A program made the position numbers and the translations under genes. The notes beneath the pieces are model-generated. The model searched no databases, was not told the origin of the DNA, and saw only the letters and a program-made list of their open reading frames with translations. From Penium margaritaceum (taxonomy: Eukaryota; Streptophyta; Zygnematophyceae; Desmidiales; Peniaceae), in assembly GCA_023375785.1 (NCBI GenBank), contig SZWC01004847.1, positions 62,498-126,497 on the forward strand: a stretch of 64,000 bases of DNA, read 5' to 3'. This document shows, in pieces, positions 37,010 through 46,879 of this stretch. Each line of letters begins with the position of its first letter. The stretch's first letter is position 1.

Positions 37010-38358
37010 CTGATTTGGAGACCCCGCACCACTTCCCTCTTAGCCATCTCCTTCACTGTTGATGGAGAAATGTGGCAGAGTCGGCGGTGCCATAGGTCCA
37101 GGTCTCCTCCGTCCTTCGTTGCAAGATTGGCGGCGTTGGACCCCACCCGGCTGCTGAGGATCTTTGCGCGTACCAGATACAAGTTGTCCTCCCTCTTGGC
37201 ATGCGCAATCACCTCACCTTTGCCCTCTTTGCGGATGATGGCCTCCTTCTTTATGAAGAGCACCTCAAGTCCCTTGTCGGTAAGGCGGCTGACGGAGAGC
37301 AGGTTTGCCCCAAAGTTAGGCATATGCAGCACATCGTAGATTGTGCTCGTGACAAGTTCTCCATCCGCAATTGACTCAATGTGGACGTTACCCTCACCGG
37401 CGGCCACCTCTGTTTTTCCATTGGCCACCGTCATGCGTCTCTCCGAGGCGCCATAAGTGACAAATACCGCCCTATTGCATTGCGTGTGGCGGCCTGATCC
37501 GGAGTCGATGACGGCAACTCCCGGGTCCTTCAAGTTGGTGGAGTTGTACGCCATAAGGGCGTGCTCATCTTTCTTTCCGCCCCGCTGCGACCGATCTGTT
37601 TTCTTCTTGGGACAGTTGCGTACGTAGTGGCCCTCCTTGCCACAGTTGAAGCACTCCCCCTTCTTGTCACCCTTCTTAGTGATCTGTTTGGCACCCTTCC
37701 ACTTGTCGCCTCGGCCTCCACTTTGAGGATGAACCGTGTAAGCTGAACTTGATGCCGCTGCATTCTCTCGACCGCCACGTCGCATCCACTCATTGCGCAC
37801 GTAGTCAGCAACCTTCGGGTACTTCAGCTCGTCGGAAGGCCAGCCACCAAGGACTGTGATCATGGGACTCCAACTCTCCGGCAAGGCCAGAAGTAGGATC
37901 ATAGCTTGCAACTGAGAGTCGACCTCCCAACCTATGGCCACGCACTCCGCTGCGAGGGACTCAATCTGCTGCATGATCTCCATGATGTTGTCGCCTTCGT
38001 TGGCTCGGAGGGTGACGAGCCGTTTGAAGATGAAGAGCTGATTGGCAAGGTTGCTTGACTGGTAGATGGAGCACAGTTTTGACCATGCGTCCACGGCCAG
38101 GGTGCATCCTTGGATGTGCCCAAGTTGTGGTGGGCATAACGCGGACACAAGGAGCGCCAATGCCTTTTTGTTGTGCTTCTTGTATGCCTCCTTCACCTCA
38201 GCCATTGCAGTCTCCGGCGGAGCAGTCTCATCACCTTTTACAAGCTCAAGCAGTCCCTTGTCGTCGAGGAAGAACTCAAACTGCCACCTCCACAAGCCAA
38301 AGCCTGTCCTATCAAACTTAAGGACAGCGCGGCTGCTGTCTTGCTCGCTAGTTGCCAT
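37010..38358 (-). pseudogene. Copia gag, protease and pre-integrase part
   Basis: The natural start is the ATG at 38358 (MATSEQ). The frame is open further into the LTR, but the gag-like sequence only begins here. The gag region (FDRTGFGLWRWQFEF, then TLAVDAWSKL and LRANEGDNIMEIMQQI) is of the Copia UBN2 type. The CCHC knuckle CFNCGKEGHYVRNC lies near 37612-37650. A protease-like VIDSGSGRH lies near 37500 and the pre-integrase motif LWHRRLCHIS near 37066-37095. In the virus-like particle, gag packages RNA and the protease matures the polyprotein. It is treated as part of a fossil. Confidence 0.9.
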
Positions 38359-38409
38359 GTCTTGATGTTGGGAGCGTGAAATAAAGCTGGCTTTGAACCC
38401 CTTAGAGGC

Positions 38410-38424
38410 GTGGGCCCATAACCC
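38410..38424 (-). other. primer-binding site of the Copia element (initiator tRNA anticodon arm)
   Basis: Two bases inside the 5' LTR the minus strand reads GGGTTATGGGCCCAC. This is complementary to the anticodon arm of plant initiator Met tRNA (GTGGGCCCATAACCC). Drosophila copia and Volvox Osser use the same kind of half-tRNA primer. The site differs from the TGGTATCAGAGC primer site of elements B and C. Confidence 0.85.
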
Positions 38425-38763
38425 TTTGTTCGCCTGAGGGTGAGTGTGCACCCCGGAGGGTCCCTAGCAGTGGCTGTTTCACACCACCAACTGTTTTTGG
38501 AGAGACTGAAACTGTGGAGGCAACTGGTTCCAAGGATGGCAAAATCTGGTCAGAGAGTGAGGCAATAGTTTTGGCCTAAATTCGATGGGAATTAACACTT
38601 GATCAAGGCTCACAAGCAGTGGAATTTTATGGCCAGTGATCTAAGCTTTCCAGAACACCAAAGCATGCCAGATTTGGAGCTTCCTAGCAGATTCTATGGC
38701 TTCTAGAGTGCTCCTTGGTAGGCTGTCCTTTTCCCACCTAGGAAAACATCCCTTCACTCCTCT

Positions 38764-38915
38764 AGAAGCTTCTGCCCCTTCCTAGATTCCTCAGATTGCT
38801 TCTAGTAGGAGGGAAGGTGTCCAGAAGACCAAGACACCTCTAGATGCCTTGTAGGACAAGTCACCCCTTCTAGAAGGTGTGCCACCTTCCTGGACCCTCA
38901 CCTGGCCTTCTAGAA
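38764..38915 (-). promoter_or_regulatory. heat-shock-element-like cluster in the 5' LTR
   Basis: The same three palindromes as in the other LTR are unchanged: GAAGCTTC at 38765-38772, and TTCTAGAA at 38868-38875 and 38908-38915. This copy lies in the 5' LTR and so is the one placed to act as promoter. Confidence 0.5.
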
Positions 38916-38999
38916 ACTTAAAGAGGAACTCTAGAGGTTAAGCTAACTTCCTGGCATCTATTTTCCACCTCCCTTGAGGCAGGACAGAAATTCATCTTG

Positions 39000-39062
39000 T
39001 GGGACTTGAACCCGGGCCCCTGCCTCTATAGGTGAGCACCATTAACCACTAAGCCACTAAGG
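39000..39062 (-). promoter_or_regulatory. tRNA-like Pol III promoter segment in the 5' LTR
   Basis: The A-box-like TGGCTTAGTGG (plus 39046-39056) and B-box GGTTCAAGTCC (plus 39002-39012) are identical to those of the 3' LTR. Two substitutions lie between the boxes. Confidence 0.6.
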
Positions 39063-39125
39063 CTTGTCTTTTTGGTGTTCCTTTTTGGAGTCACTCCTGC
39101 CATGGTGAGGAGCATCATTCCAACA

Positions 39126-41201
39126 GGCATGTGTCACTGACCATGACCAAAAAATGTCACTATGTGTTGTCAACTTTGACAACTCATAACACAAGTCACA
39201 AATGTTCAGAAGGAGAAACAATGGTTTGTGAATACTGGTTACCAATTAGCATGTACAAAGGCCTTTAACATGTAGTGGCACAGTGTGGCTACCATGCACA
39301 GTGACCAACCAAAGTATGCATATATCACTGACCATGACCAAAGAATTTCACTTCATGTGGTCAACGTTGACAACTCAGAACAAGAGTCACAGATAGTCAG
39401 AGGGGGTAACACTAGTTTGGGAACACTGGCTATCAACTAGAAAGCACTAAGACCTTCAGTACGTAGTGCCACAGCGTGGCAACCATGTATAGTGACAAAC
39501 CAAAGTAGGCATATGCCAATAACAATGACCAAACGAATTTCACAGTGTTTGGTCAATGTTGGAAACTCATAACACGAGTCACAAATGGTCAGAGGGCGAA
39601 AACAATAAGTTGTGAACACTAGTTATCAACTACCAAGTAGAAAGACATTCAACAAGTAGTGGCACGGTGTGGCTAGCGTGCACAGTGACCAACCAAAGGA
39701 TGCATATGTCACTGACTATGACCGAAGAAGTCTACCGTGTGTGGTCAACATTGACAACTCATAACACGAGTCACAAATGGTCAGAGGGAGAGACATTGGT
39801 TTGGAAACCCTATGAATCGACTAGAAAGAACAGAGAACTTCAATACGTAGTGGCACGGTGTGGCTAGTGTGCACACCGAACAACCAAACTAGCCATATGT
39901 CACTGACCATGACCAAAGAATTCCAGTATGGGTGGTCAACGTGCACAACCCATGACACGAGTCACAAATGGTCAGAGGGAGAAACAATGAGGTCAGAATT
40001 TTAATTTTCAACTAGCACGTACAACAACCTTGAATAATTAGGGGCACGGTGTGGCTACCATGTACAATGACCGACCAAAGTAGGCATATGTACTGCATTT
40101 GACCAAGGAAATACGCTGTGTGTGGTCAACATTGACAACTCATAATATGAGTCACAAATGGTCACAGGGGGAAACAATGGTTTGGGAACACCAGGTATCA
40201 ACTAGCAAGCACAAGGACCTTCAGTAAGTAGTGGCACAGTGTGGCTACCATGTACAATGACAAACCAAAGGAGGCATGTGTCTTTGACCATGACCAAAGA
40301 ATGTCACCATGTGTGGTCAACTTTGACAACTCTTAGCAGGAGTCACAAATGGTCTGAGGGGGAAACAATGGTTTGTGAATACTAGTTATCGATTAGCAAG
40401 TACAAAGACCTTCAATATGTAGTGCTACAGTGTGGCTACCATGCACAGTGACCAACCAAATCATGCATATTTCACTGAGTATGATCAAAGAATATCATTT
40501 CATGTAGTGAACGTTGAAAACTCACAAGAGTCACAGAGAGTCAGAGGGGGTAACAATGGTGTGGGGATACAGGCTATCAACTAGAAAGCACAAAGACCTT
40601 CAGTACGTAGTGGCACGGCGTGGCAACCATGTACATTGACAATCCAAAATAGGCATATGCCACTAACCAAGACCAAAAGAATTTCATTGTGTGTGGTCAA
40701 CGTTGAAAACTCATTACACGAGTAAAAAATGGTCAGAGGGGGAAACAATGGGTTGGGAACACTAGTTATCAACTAGCAAGTACAAATACCTTCAACAAGT
40801 AGTGGCACGGTGTAGCTAGCGTACACAGTGACCAAGCAAAGGATGCATACGTTACTGACTATGACCAAAGAAGTCCACTATGTGTGGTCAACATTGACAA
40901 CTCATAACACGAGTCACAAATGGTCAGAGGGAGAGTCAATGGTTTGGGAACCCTGTGTATCGACTAGAAAGGACAAAGAACTTCAATACCTAGTGGCTTG
41001 GTGTGGCTACTATGCACATCAAACAACCAAACTAGGCATATGTCACTGACTATGACAAAAGAGTTTCAGTATGGGTGGTCAACGTTCACAACCCATAACA
41101 CAAGTCACAAATGGTCAGAGGGGGAAACAATGGTTTTGGAATGTTATTTCTCAACTAGCAAGTACGAGGACCTTGAATACGTAGTAGCACGGTGTGGCTA
41201 C
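39126..41201. repeat. 190-bp satellite, second segment (about 11 monomers)
   Basis: The satellite continues after the Copia target duplication. The monomer type marked by ctagcgtgcac falls at 39673, and its relative ctagcgtacac at about 40816, one 1143-bp higher-order unit apart. A perfect 12-bp palindrome GTCAACGTTGAC occurs, for example, at 39360-39371. The segment ends with gtggctac (41194-41201), the hAT target duplication. No gene is seen; frames of 60-80 residues are satellite translations. Confidence 0.95.
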
Positions 41202-41210
41202 TAGCCCACG

Positions 41211-41300
41211 TTGACTTCAACTTGCGACTTGAGGGGGTCAAGTCGGAGTCGCCAAGTCGGTCCACGTCAACGTGGACGTCGACTTGACTTGACCCCATCA
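41211..41300. repeat. left subterminal CGACTTG/CAAGTCG motif cluster of hAT
   Basis: Within about 90 bp there are repeated acttg and gtcaagtcg motifs in both orientations, including gcgacttg, caagtcgg twice, cgtcaacgtgg and gtcgacttgacttgac. Subterminal short repeats are transposase-binding sites in hAT elements such as Ac. The role here is inferred. Confidence 0.7.
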
Positions 41301-41792
41301 GACCAGCTGGGGGCACTAGGGGCCATGGTTTTGGTGGGGAGGAAAAAACACAAGCCTAGTGCGGGGAAAAAAAAGGTCACGGACGACCTCGTCTGAGGAA
41401 AATCAGGCACCGAGGAATATCCTCCTTGCCTTGCTGTCATGGGAGATGCTTCGATTGGCCTGTTGAATCTTCTTTTGTCTCCATTCAATGGACGGTGTTG
41501 TACCATCCACACGTGGATATGACATGGCATGCCACTGTGCATGGTGCGTGCTTGGGACGTTGTTACTGCGTGGTTATTGTGTGTAAACCTCATGTGTGAC
41601 TTTTGCGGCCGTTAGTTGACCAATACCGAGGGTTTAAGAATGTCATGAAACGTATGATGTGTCAAGGGCTTTTCTCATGCTAGCCTGTCCAACCTTGTGT
41701 CTGCAATTCGGTATGACGGAAGGGGGGGAGGGGGGAGAGGGTATAGGCTGATCTCAGTCCATTGTTGAAGCTCTGTATTGCTCTACTCAGCC
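41301..41792 (+). other. non-coding 5' region of the hAT element
   Basis: This lies between the subterminal repeats and the first plausible start codon. It holds an A-rich run (ggggaaaaaaaagg at about 41358) and a G-rich run (ggaagggggggaggggggag at about 41719-41738). No reading frame or other gene is recognised. It presumably contains the transposase promoter, but no clear TATA box stands out. Confidence 0.5.
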
Positions 41793-44700
41793 ACCATGGC
41801 TGAGCGGGGCATGTACTCCTCTTGTGCCTCAGCGGTTGCCTCTGCCAAGCCCCCCGTTCTCACGGGCAATTTCCTCGTCTGTGCCTTAAGCAAGTTCTTC
41901 AGGCCTGTCCCCACACAGGCAGGCTACCCCGGCTTCTAGTGTGGTGCTTGCGGCGTCGTCAAAGCAGGTGGCAATGACCGCATCCGGGGCCATGTCGGTG
42001 CTCCCGTTCACAACATCGTCAAGTGCAAGTATGCACCTGCTGCAGCCCGGGCATTGCTTGGACTCAAGCCTCTGCCAAACCCGCCAGACTCCTTTCAGCC
42101 ATACGATGAGAAGCTCTACCACGGCCAGGGCAAAGCATGGGGGGAGAAAGACAGCCTCGTGGACTGGCAGAAACTTGTCACGGAGCATAAGCGTCAAGAG
42201 GCGAGAGCAGCCGCTGGTGATGGCTTCGGGGAGAGCACCAACCCAGATGGCACANGTCGTCAAAGCAGGTGGCAGTGACCGCATCCGGGGCCATGTCGGT
42301 GCTCCCGTTCACAACATCGTCAAGTGCAAGTATGCACCTGCTGCAGCCCGGGCATTGCTTGGACTCAAGCCTCTGCCAAACCCGCCAGACTCCTTTCAGC
42401 CATACGATGAGAAGCTCTACCACGGCCAGGGCAAAGCATGGGGGGAGAAAGACAGCCTCGTGGACTGGCAGAAACTTGTCACGGAGCATAAGCGTCAAGA
42501 GGCGAGAGCAGCCGCTGGTGATGGCTTCGGGGAGAGCACCAATCCAGATGGAAGAGTTGAAGAGCAGCAGCGCCAGGAGTTTTCAGCAGCAACCATTTTG
42601 CCCTCTCTCTGCAGCAACACACCTATTTCACAGGCGTCTCTCAGCATGGCACGCCAGTCACTCATCCCAGAGCATCTGGCAAACGCCGCCAACGCCGCCG
42701 TGCAAAAGGTGATTGTGAAGGTCATGGCCAAGAACGCACTGCCAATCTCGTTCTGCCGTGACGCCTTCGTCCTTGAGCTAGTAGAAGAGGCAAGGCGCAC
42801 GAACGCGAGCTTCCGGCTGCCAACCAGGGGGCGGGTGACTTCTGAGATTCTGCCGGCGCTGGATGCTGAGCTCGCGGAGGCCGAGGAGCCGCTACGGGCT
42901 GGCAGGGACATCTTCGGGGTGAGCCTTGGATTTGATGAATGGTCTGACATTCAAATCAGGCCTATCTACTCCGCCATGGCATCAAACGCAGAGGGAGTTG
43001 CCCATCTATTCTCCCGAGACGCCAGTGGTCTTGACAGAGATGCGAACCACGTGGCAGCTGTGATAGACCAGGCGATTACGCAGGTTGGCGCAGACAAGGT
43101 GATCATGGTGATCACTGACAACGCCTCCACCAACAAAAAGGCGTACCAGGAGTTGAACACAAAGTATCCTGCCATGCTCTTTACACACTATGTTGCACAC
43201 TCTCTTGATCTGGTGCTCAAAGATGTTGCCAAGACAGAGTGGGGTCAGGCTCTGATCAGCAAGGCAGAGAGGATTGTGTCTTTCTTCAGAAACAAGGACC
43301 TGCTGAAGTCGTGGTTGAAGGCAGAGAGTGGCAAGGTGCTGCTGCCAGCTGTTGCAACCCGCTTTGCATCCGTGCACAAGATGCTTGAAGGCCTGCTGAG
43401 CTTGCATGACGTGCTGCTAAACATTGTGAAAAGCACAAGGTGGTCGGAGTTTGGGTCAGTGGTCAAGGATGCTGGTTGGAAAGCTAAGAAGAAGGAGGTG
43501 CGGCGGCTAGTGAGGATGGGTGTTTTCTGGGTGCACGTGAAAGCACTGGTGAAGCTCATGCTTCCCATTGTTCTCGCGTTGCGAAAGGCAGACGCTGCAG
43601 GGGGCACTGCTGGGATTGTCTTTGAGACATTGCTGGATACCACAGAGGATATGAACGCCCTGGCAGTCTCTAGGGGTTGGCGTCATGCTGTGTACAATCC
43701 AGAGTGGGTCAAGTTTGTGCATGAACGGTTGAGCACAAGGTGGACTAATCAAATGTCTCGCCCCATTTTGCCGCAGCACGCCGTTGCCACCCGCAGCACT
43801 TTGGCCACAAGTTCGACGGAGATGAGAAGATGGTTGAGGCCTGGAACGCAGTCGTCAACGCTCTCGTGCCCGACAGCCATGACCAGGACCGTCTGAGTGC
43901 AGAACTGGAGGGCTTTGAGAATGGTTGGGTGACGATTGAGGAGGATCCTGCAAAGGCCCGACATGTACAACATGCAAAGGAGGCAGTGCAGCAGGTGTTG
44001 GTAGGTGAACAGGCAGCGTACAAGTGGCATGCCCGCCACATGACAGGTCTGACCACTCTGCGGGTCTTTTCCATGAGGCTGTTGGCCCAGCCGTGCAGTA
44101 GCAGTGACAATGAGCGGGTATTTAGCAAGCATGAGTTGATCCAGACGGCAAGGCGCAACAGGCTCAAGGTACAGACGCTGGAGCTGCTTGTTCGCATGAA
44201 TGTGCGGCTGACTAGGATGTATGTGAAGAAGAAAGCAAAGAGGTTGACAGCTGACATCAAGCAGGCCATGGAGGAGGACACAGCAGACAGTGACAGTGAA
44301 GCAGATGGAGACATTGAGGTGGATGATGAGGAGTACGACTCCGTATTGGATCCTCTGATTGCTGACGCAGCAGATGGAGATGATGATGTTCGGGAGGTGG
44401 TAGAGGTGGCAGGTGGCCTGGTGGAAGGAAACAACATGGAGGACGAGGACGACGAGGACGAGGATGAGGACATTGACCTGATGGAAGAGAATGGAGGCGA
44501 CGGGAGCAGTGAGGAGGATGGGGAAGAGGGAAATGGGGATGTTGTAGGGGAGGTGACCAGGGCCCTAAGGAAGGGGGTCCGCAAGCGCAAGGATGTGGAG
44601 GTGGCAAGTGCTGCAGTTGGCACAAGTTCAACACCAGCTTCTGGCTCCACTCCAGCAGCTGGATCAACACCAGCAGCAGGCTCATCACCAGCAGCAGGAT

Positions 44701-44858
44701 CCACACAAGCAGCTGCAGGTTCATCAGCTGGAGGAAGAGTGTCAGCTGCAGCTAGTTCTGCAGCTGATGTAGTCCCCAGAGCTTCAGAGGCTGCTAGTGC
44801 TCTGTCTGCAAGTGCCAGAGGTAATGAGCACTCTAAGCGCACTCGGAAGTGCCGTTAG
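41793..44858 (+). pseudogene. hAT transposase (BED finger, DUF659, hAT C-terminal domain), broken
   Basis: The start is the ATG at 41793 (MAERGMYSS), in frame with the BED-finger half CGACGVVKAGGNDRIRGHV. A TAG at 41937-41939 falls where such fingers often have Trp, or it could be an intron acceptor. Next come an approximately 296-bp duplication around a single N (41955-42250 and 42256-42551) and a long DUF659/RNase-H-like region. The catalytic-type Asp of GFDEWSD is at 42934-42936 and that of ITDNASTNKKAY at 43117-43119. HYVAHSLDLVLKDVAK follows. The frame shifts near 43755 by a 1- or 2-base change, after which SPHFAAARRCHPQHFGHKFD leads into the hAT dimerisation region (QPCSSSDNERVFSKHELIQTARRNRL). 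The tail is acidic, then Ala/Ser/Pro-rich, then basic (SKRTRKCR). The transposase would cut and paste the element. As assembled it is not translatable in one frame. Confidence 0.88.
41955..42551 (+). repeat. 296-bp direct duplication around a single N in the hAT gene
   Basis: The sequence from gtcgtcaaagcagg (41955) to about 42250 is repeated from 42256 to about 42551 with only about two differences. A single undetermined base at 42255 separates the copies. Offset 301 changes the frame. The pattern fits two overlapping contigs joined end to end better than a biological tandem duplication. Confidence 0.85.
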
Positions 44859-45194
44859 TCATTCCTGCAAGTTTACTTTCAGAGTGCATGTTTCAGTGCT
44901 GAGAAGTTCTTAAGCATTTCTCGTTTTTTCAACTTTTTATTCCTGTTGCTATGCTCCAAGCCTGTCTTGCCCACAGTTCATGATTGCAATGTGATGCCTG
45001 AAAGTAGTCTTTAGCCGTTATGTTGGTATAATGTCGTAGTACATCATGACCAAAAAAGTACTCACATCATAGGAAAGCTTAAAGTAACAAATAAGTGAAG
45101 CTGTGTGTAGACAATGAAGTTTTAGAACACCAGTTTGGAAGGTACATTGGAAAGATATGATTTGAAAATTGCATTTTACACTCGTTATAGCTGT
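44859..45194 (+). other. AT-rich 3' non-coding region of the hAT element
   Basis: After the transposase stop the sequence is AT-rich and shows no reading frame of note. It resembles a 3' untranslated region plus the right arm of the transposon. Confidence 0.55.
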
Positions 45195-45300
45195 TTTCAT
45201 GACCGACTTGGGGACAACCAAGTCGACTTGGCTGCCAATGTGCCGACTTCCGACTTCCGACTTGGCAACTTGGCGTCGACTTCGACTTGGACAAGTCAAC
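45195..45300. repeat. right subterminal CGACTTG motif cluster of hAT
   Basis: About 100 bp packed with cgactt(g/c) motifs: ccgacttgg, caagtcgacttgg, ccgacttccgacttccgac, gtcgacttcgacttgg and caagtcaac. It mirrors the left-end cluster and supports the element boundaries. Confidence 0.75.
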
Positions 45301-45486
45301 ATGGCTACTGGCACAATGACCGACCAAAGTAGCATATGTACTGCCTTTGACCAAAGAAATCCGCTGTGTGTGGTCAAAGTTGACAACTCATAATGAAAGT
45401 CACAAATGGTCAGAGGGGGAAAAAATGGTTTGGGAACACCAGGTATCAACTAGCAAGCACAAGGAAATTCAATAAGTAGTGGCACG
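45301..45486. repeat. 190-bp satellite, third segment (about one monomer)
   Basis: Roughly one satellite monomer lies between the hAT element and LTR element C. It ends with the target duplication gcacg (45482-45486). Confidence 0.93.
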
Positions 45487-46111
45487 TGTCGGAATATTGA
45501 AGTCAACACTGACATACTCCCTCGGATAATCCGAGCTCTGAATAAGGTTCAGGTTCTTGCTGCGCACCAAACCAACACAAACCACCTTGCGAACAGATTA
45601 CTGGTCATGATCGAGAACTCAAAGGCAAGCCGCCCCTAAAAAGTGCAACCACGTGGAAACCGCGTCCGGCTAGCGGAAAAGAAGCCGTTGCTCTAGCTTT
45701 TGTCCTATTCTGTGATACATTACCGAGGATGTTCATTCCCTTGAGTTTAACCACAACAGTTCTTCCCATATTGTTCCCTTTGGTTCCGCTGCTTCGTCGT
45801 CATGTTCTCGCTCTGCTCGCAGTTTGCTCATCTTACTTTCGCCAACACTCTCAGTTCATAGTTCTTCGCCTCGTCACTTTTGCTCCTTCGCTCAGTACCC
45901 GGCACTCCATCACTCTCGCCACTCTCGGTCTCTCTCTCTCATCAAAGCTCCACAGTGCCTCGCATCCTCAGTGACGCAGCTCTCCGCAAGCTCTGCAACT
46001 AACTTCTCAGGACCGCTCTCGCTCAGTCACCCTGCTGACGTACTCGTGCATTTTCCGCTTCTTCTGCCTGCTTCTGCGTTTGCCATCATTTCTCATTGCA
46101 TTCTTCTCACA
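45487..46111 (+). repeat. 5' LTR of element C
   Basis: 625 bp, beginning TGTCGGAATATTG and ending CTCACA before the primer site. The central part (gctagcgg, gaagccgttgctct, accgaggatgttcat) is shared with elements A and B, while the first 150 bp are not. Confidence 0.93.
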
Positions 46112-46123
46112 TGGTATCAGAGC
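46112..46123 (+). other. primer-binding site of element C
   Basis: TGGTATCAGAGC directly after the LTR, complementary to the initiator Met tRNA 3' end, as in element B. Confidence 0.93.
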
Positions 46124-46879
46124 ATCAGGAAACATTCCCTGGTACTCCGTGACCCAGTCATCTTGCCATCGCCGCCAGCAACCTGCTCCTCTGATCTGCC
46201 TCCCTCTGTCTTCCCTACCGCCTTGCCAGCAGTTGATATCAGCAGCATCGCTTGAAGTGCTTCACGTACTGAAGAAATGTCTCGTCATCTCGCGCCCGAG
46301 GTCGACACTTGGTGACCCGCTGTCAGTAACAGCCGGAAGCAGCTCTCAAACCGCCGCCTGTCAACCGCCTTCCACAAAGCTTCCTGCCACTTGCCACTCG
46401 TCCATTCTTGACATTCAACCACCACAAACGACTCCATCTTCCTCATATGCGGCACTCGCCCTTATCTCCTCCATCTGCCTCATTTGCATAACCGCTCGCG
46501 CATCTGTCACCTCGAGTTGCACCCTCGCATTGCCTTCTTGCACCATTGGCAGTAGCAAGTTACCAACTACTGTCAGGACATCGGACAACTCCAGTCTTCC
46601 TACTCCCGCTTCAAGCCAACTGGGGTACAAGCCGTCACTCTCCTGACAGCACAGCAACTGGTTGTCCCGCTCGTGCAAACCGCCGCTACGCCACCTTGCT
46701 CCCACCGTCATCTTCTTGTCTTGATCATTCGCAGCAATTCCATTGTCCTCATCAGCCACCTCTCTGTCAGCCTTCACAATGTGCCCGCTGTCCCCTCTAG
46801 CTACCCTCCATGCCAATTTCATCTCAGCTCCATCCTCAGCTACATCAGCCTCCTCCTCATCCCCATCCTGATCACCTTG

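Larger units (their letters stand above)
35166..39125 (-). mobile_element. Copia-type LTR retrotransposon fossil
   Basis: A minus-strand element of 3960 bp flanked by the 5-bp target duplication ggcat (35161-35165 and 39126-39130). LTRs are 35166-35863 and 38427-39125, each about 698 bp with TGTTGG...CCAACA-type ends. Next to the 5' (right) LTR is a primer site matching the anticodon arm of initiator Met tRNA; next to the 3' (left) LTR is a purine tract AAGGGGGAGAT. Internal parts recognised are gag, CCHC knuckle, protease and integrase, in the Copia order. Reverse transcriptase and RNase H were not recognised, so it looks broken and non-autonomous. LTR divergence is about 2.5% by eye, so it is fairly young. 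One undetermined base lies at 37006. Confidence 0.95.
38427..39125 (-). repeat. 5' LTR of the Copia element
   Basis: The right copy, 5' in the element's orientation. Its outer end abuts the target duplication ggcat (39126-39130). Confidence 0.95.
41202..45300 (+). mobile_element. hAT-superfamily DNA transposon
   Basis: About 4.1 kb inserted in the satellite. The 8-bp flank gtggctac (41194-41201) is nearly repeated as atggctac (45301-45308), matching the 8-bp target duplications of hAT elements. The left end begins TAGCCCACGTTGACTT and the right end in reverse complement reads (TAGCCAT)GTTGACTT. The precise ends are therefore ambiguous by a few bases, because TAGCC overlaps the duplicated ggcta. 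Both ends carry many CGACTTG motifs. It encodes one DUF659/hAT transposase, which is broken in this assembly. Confidence 0.88.
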
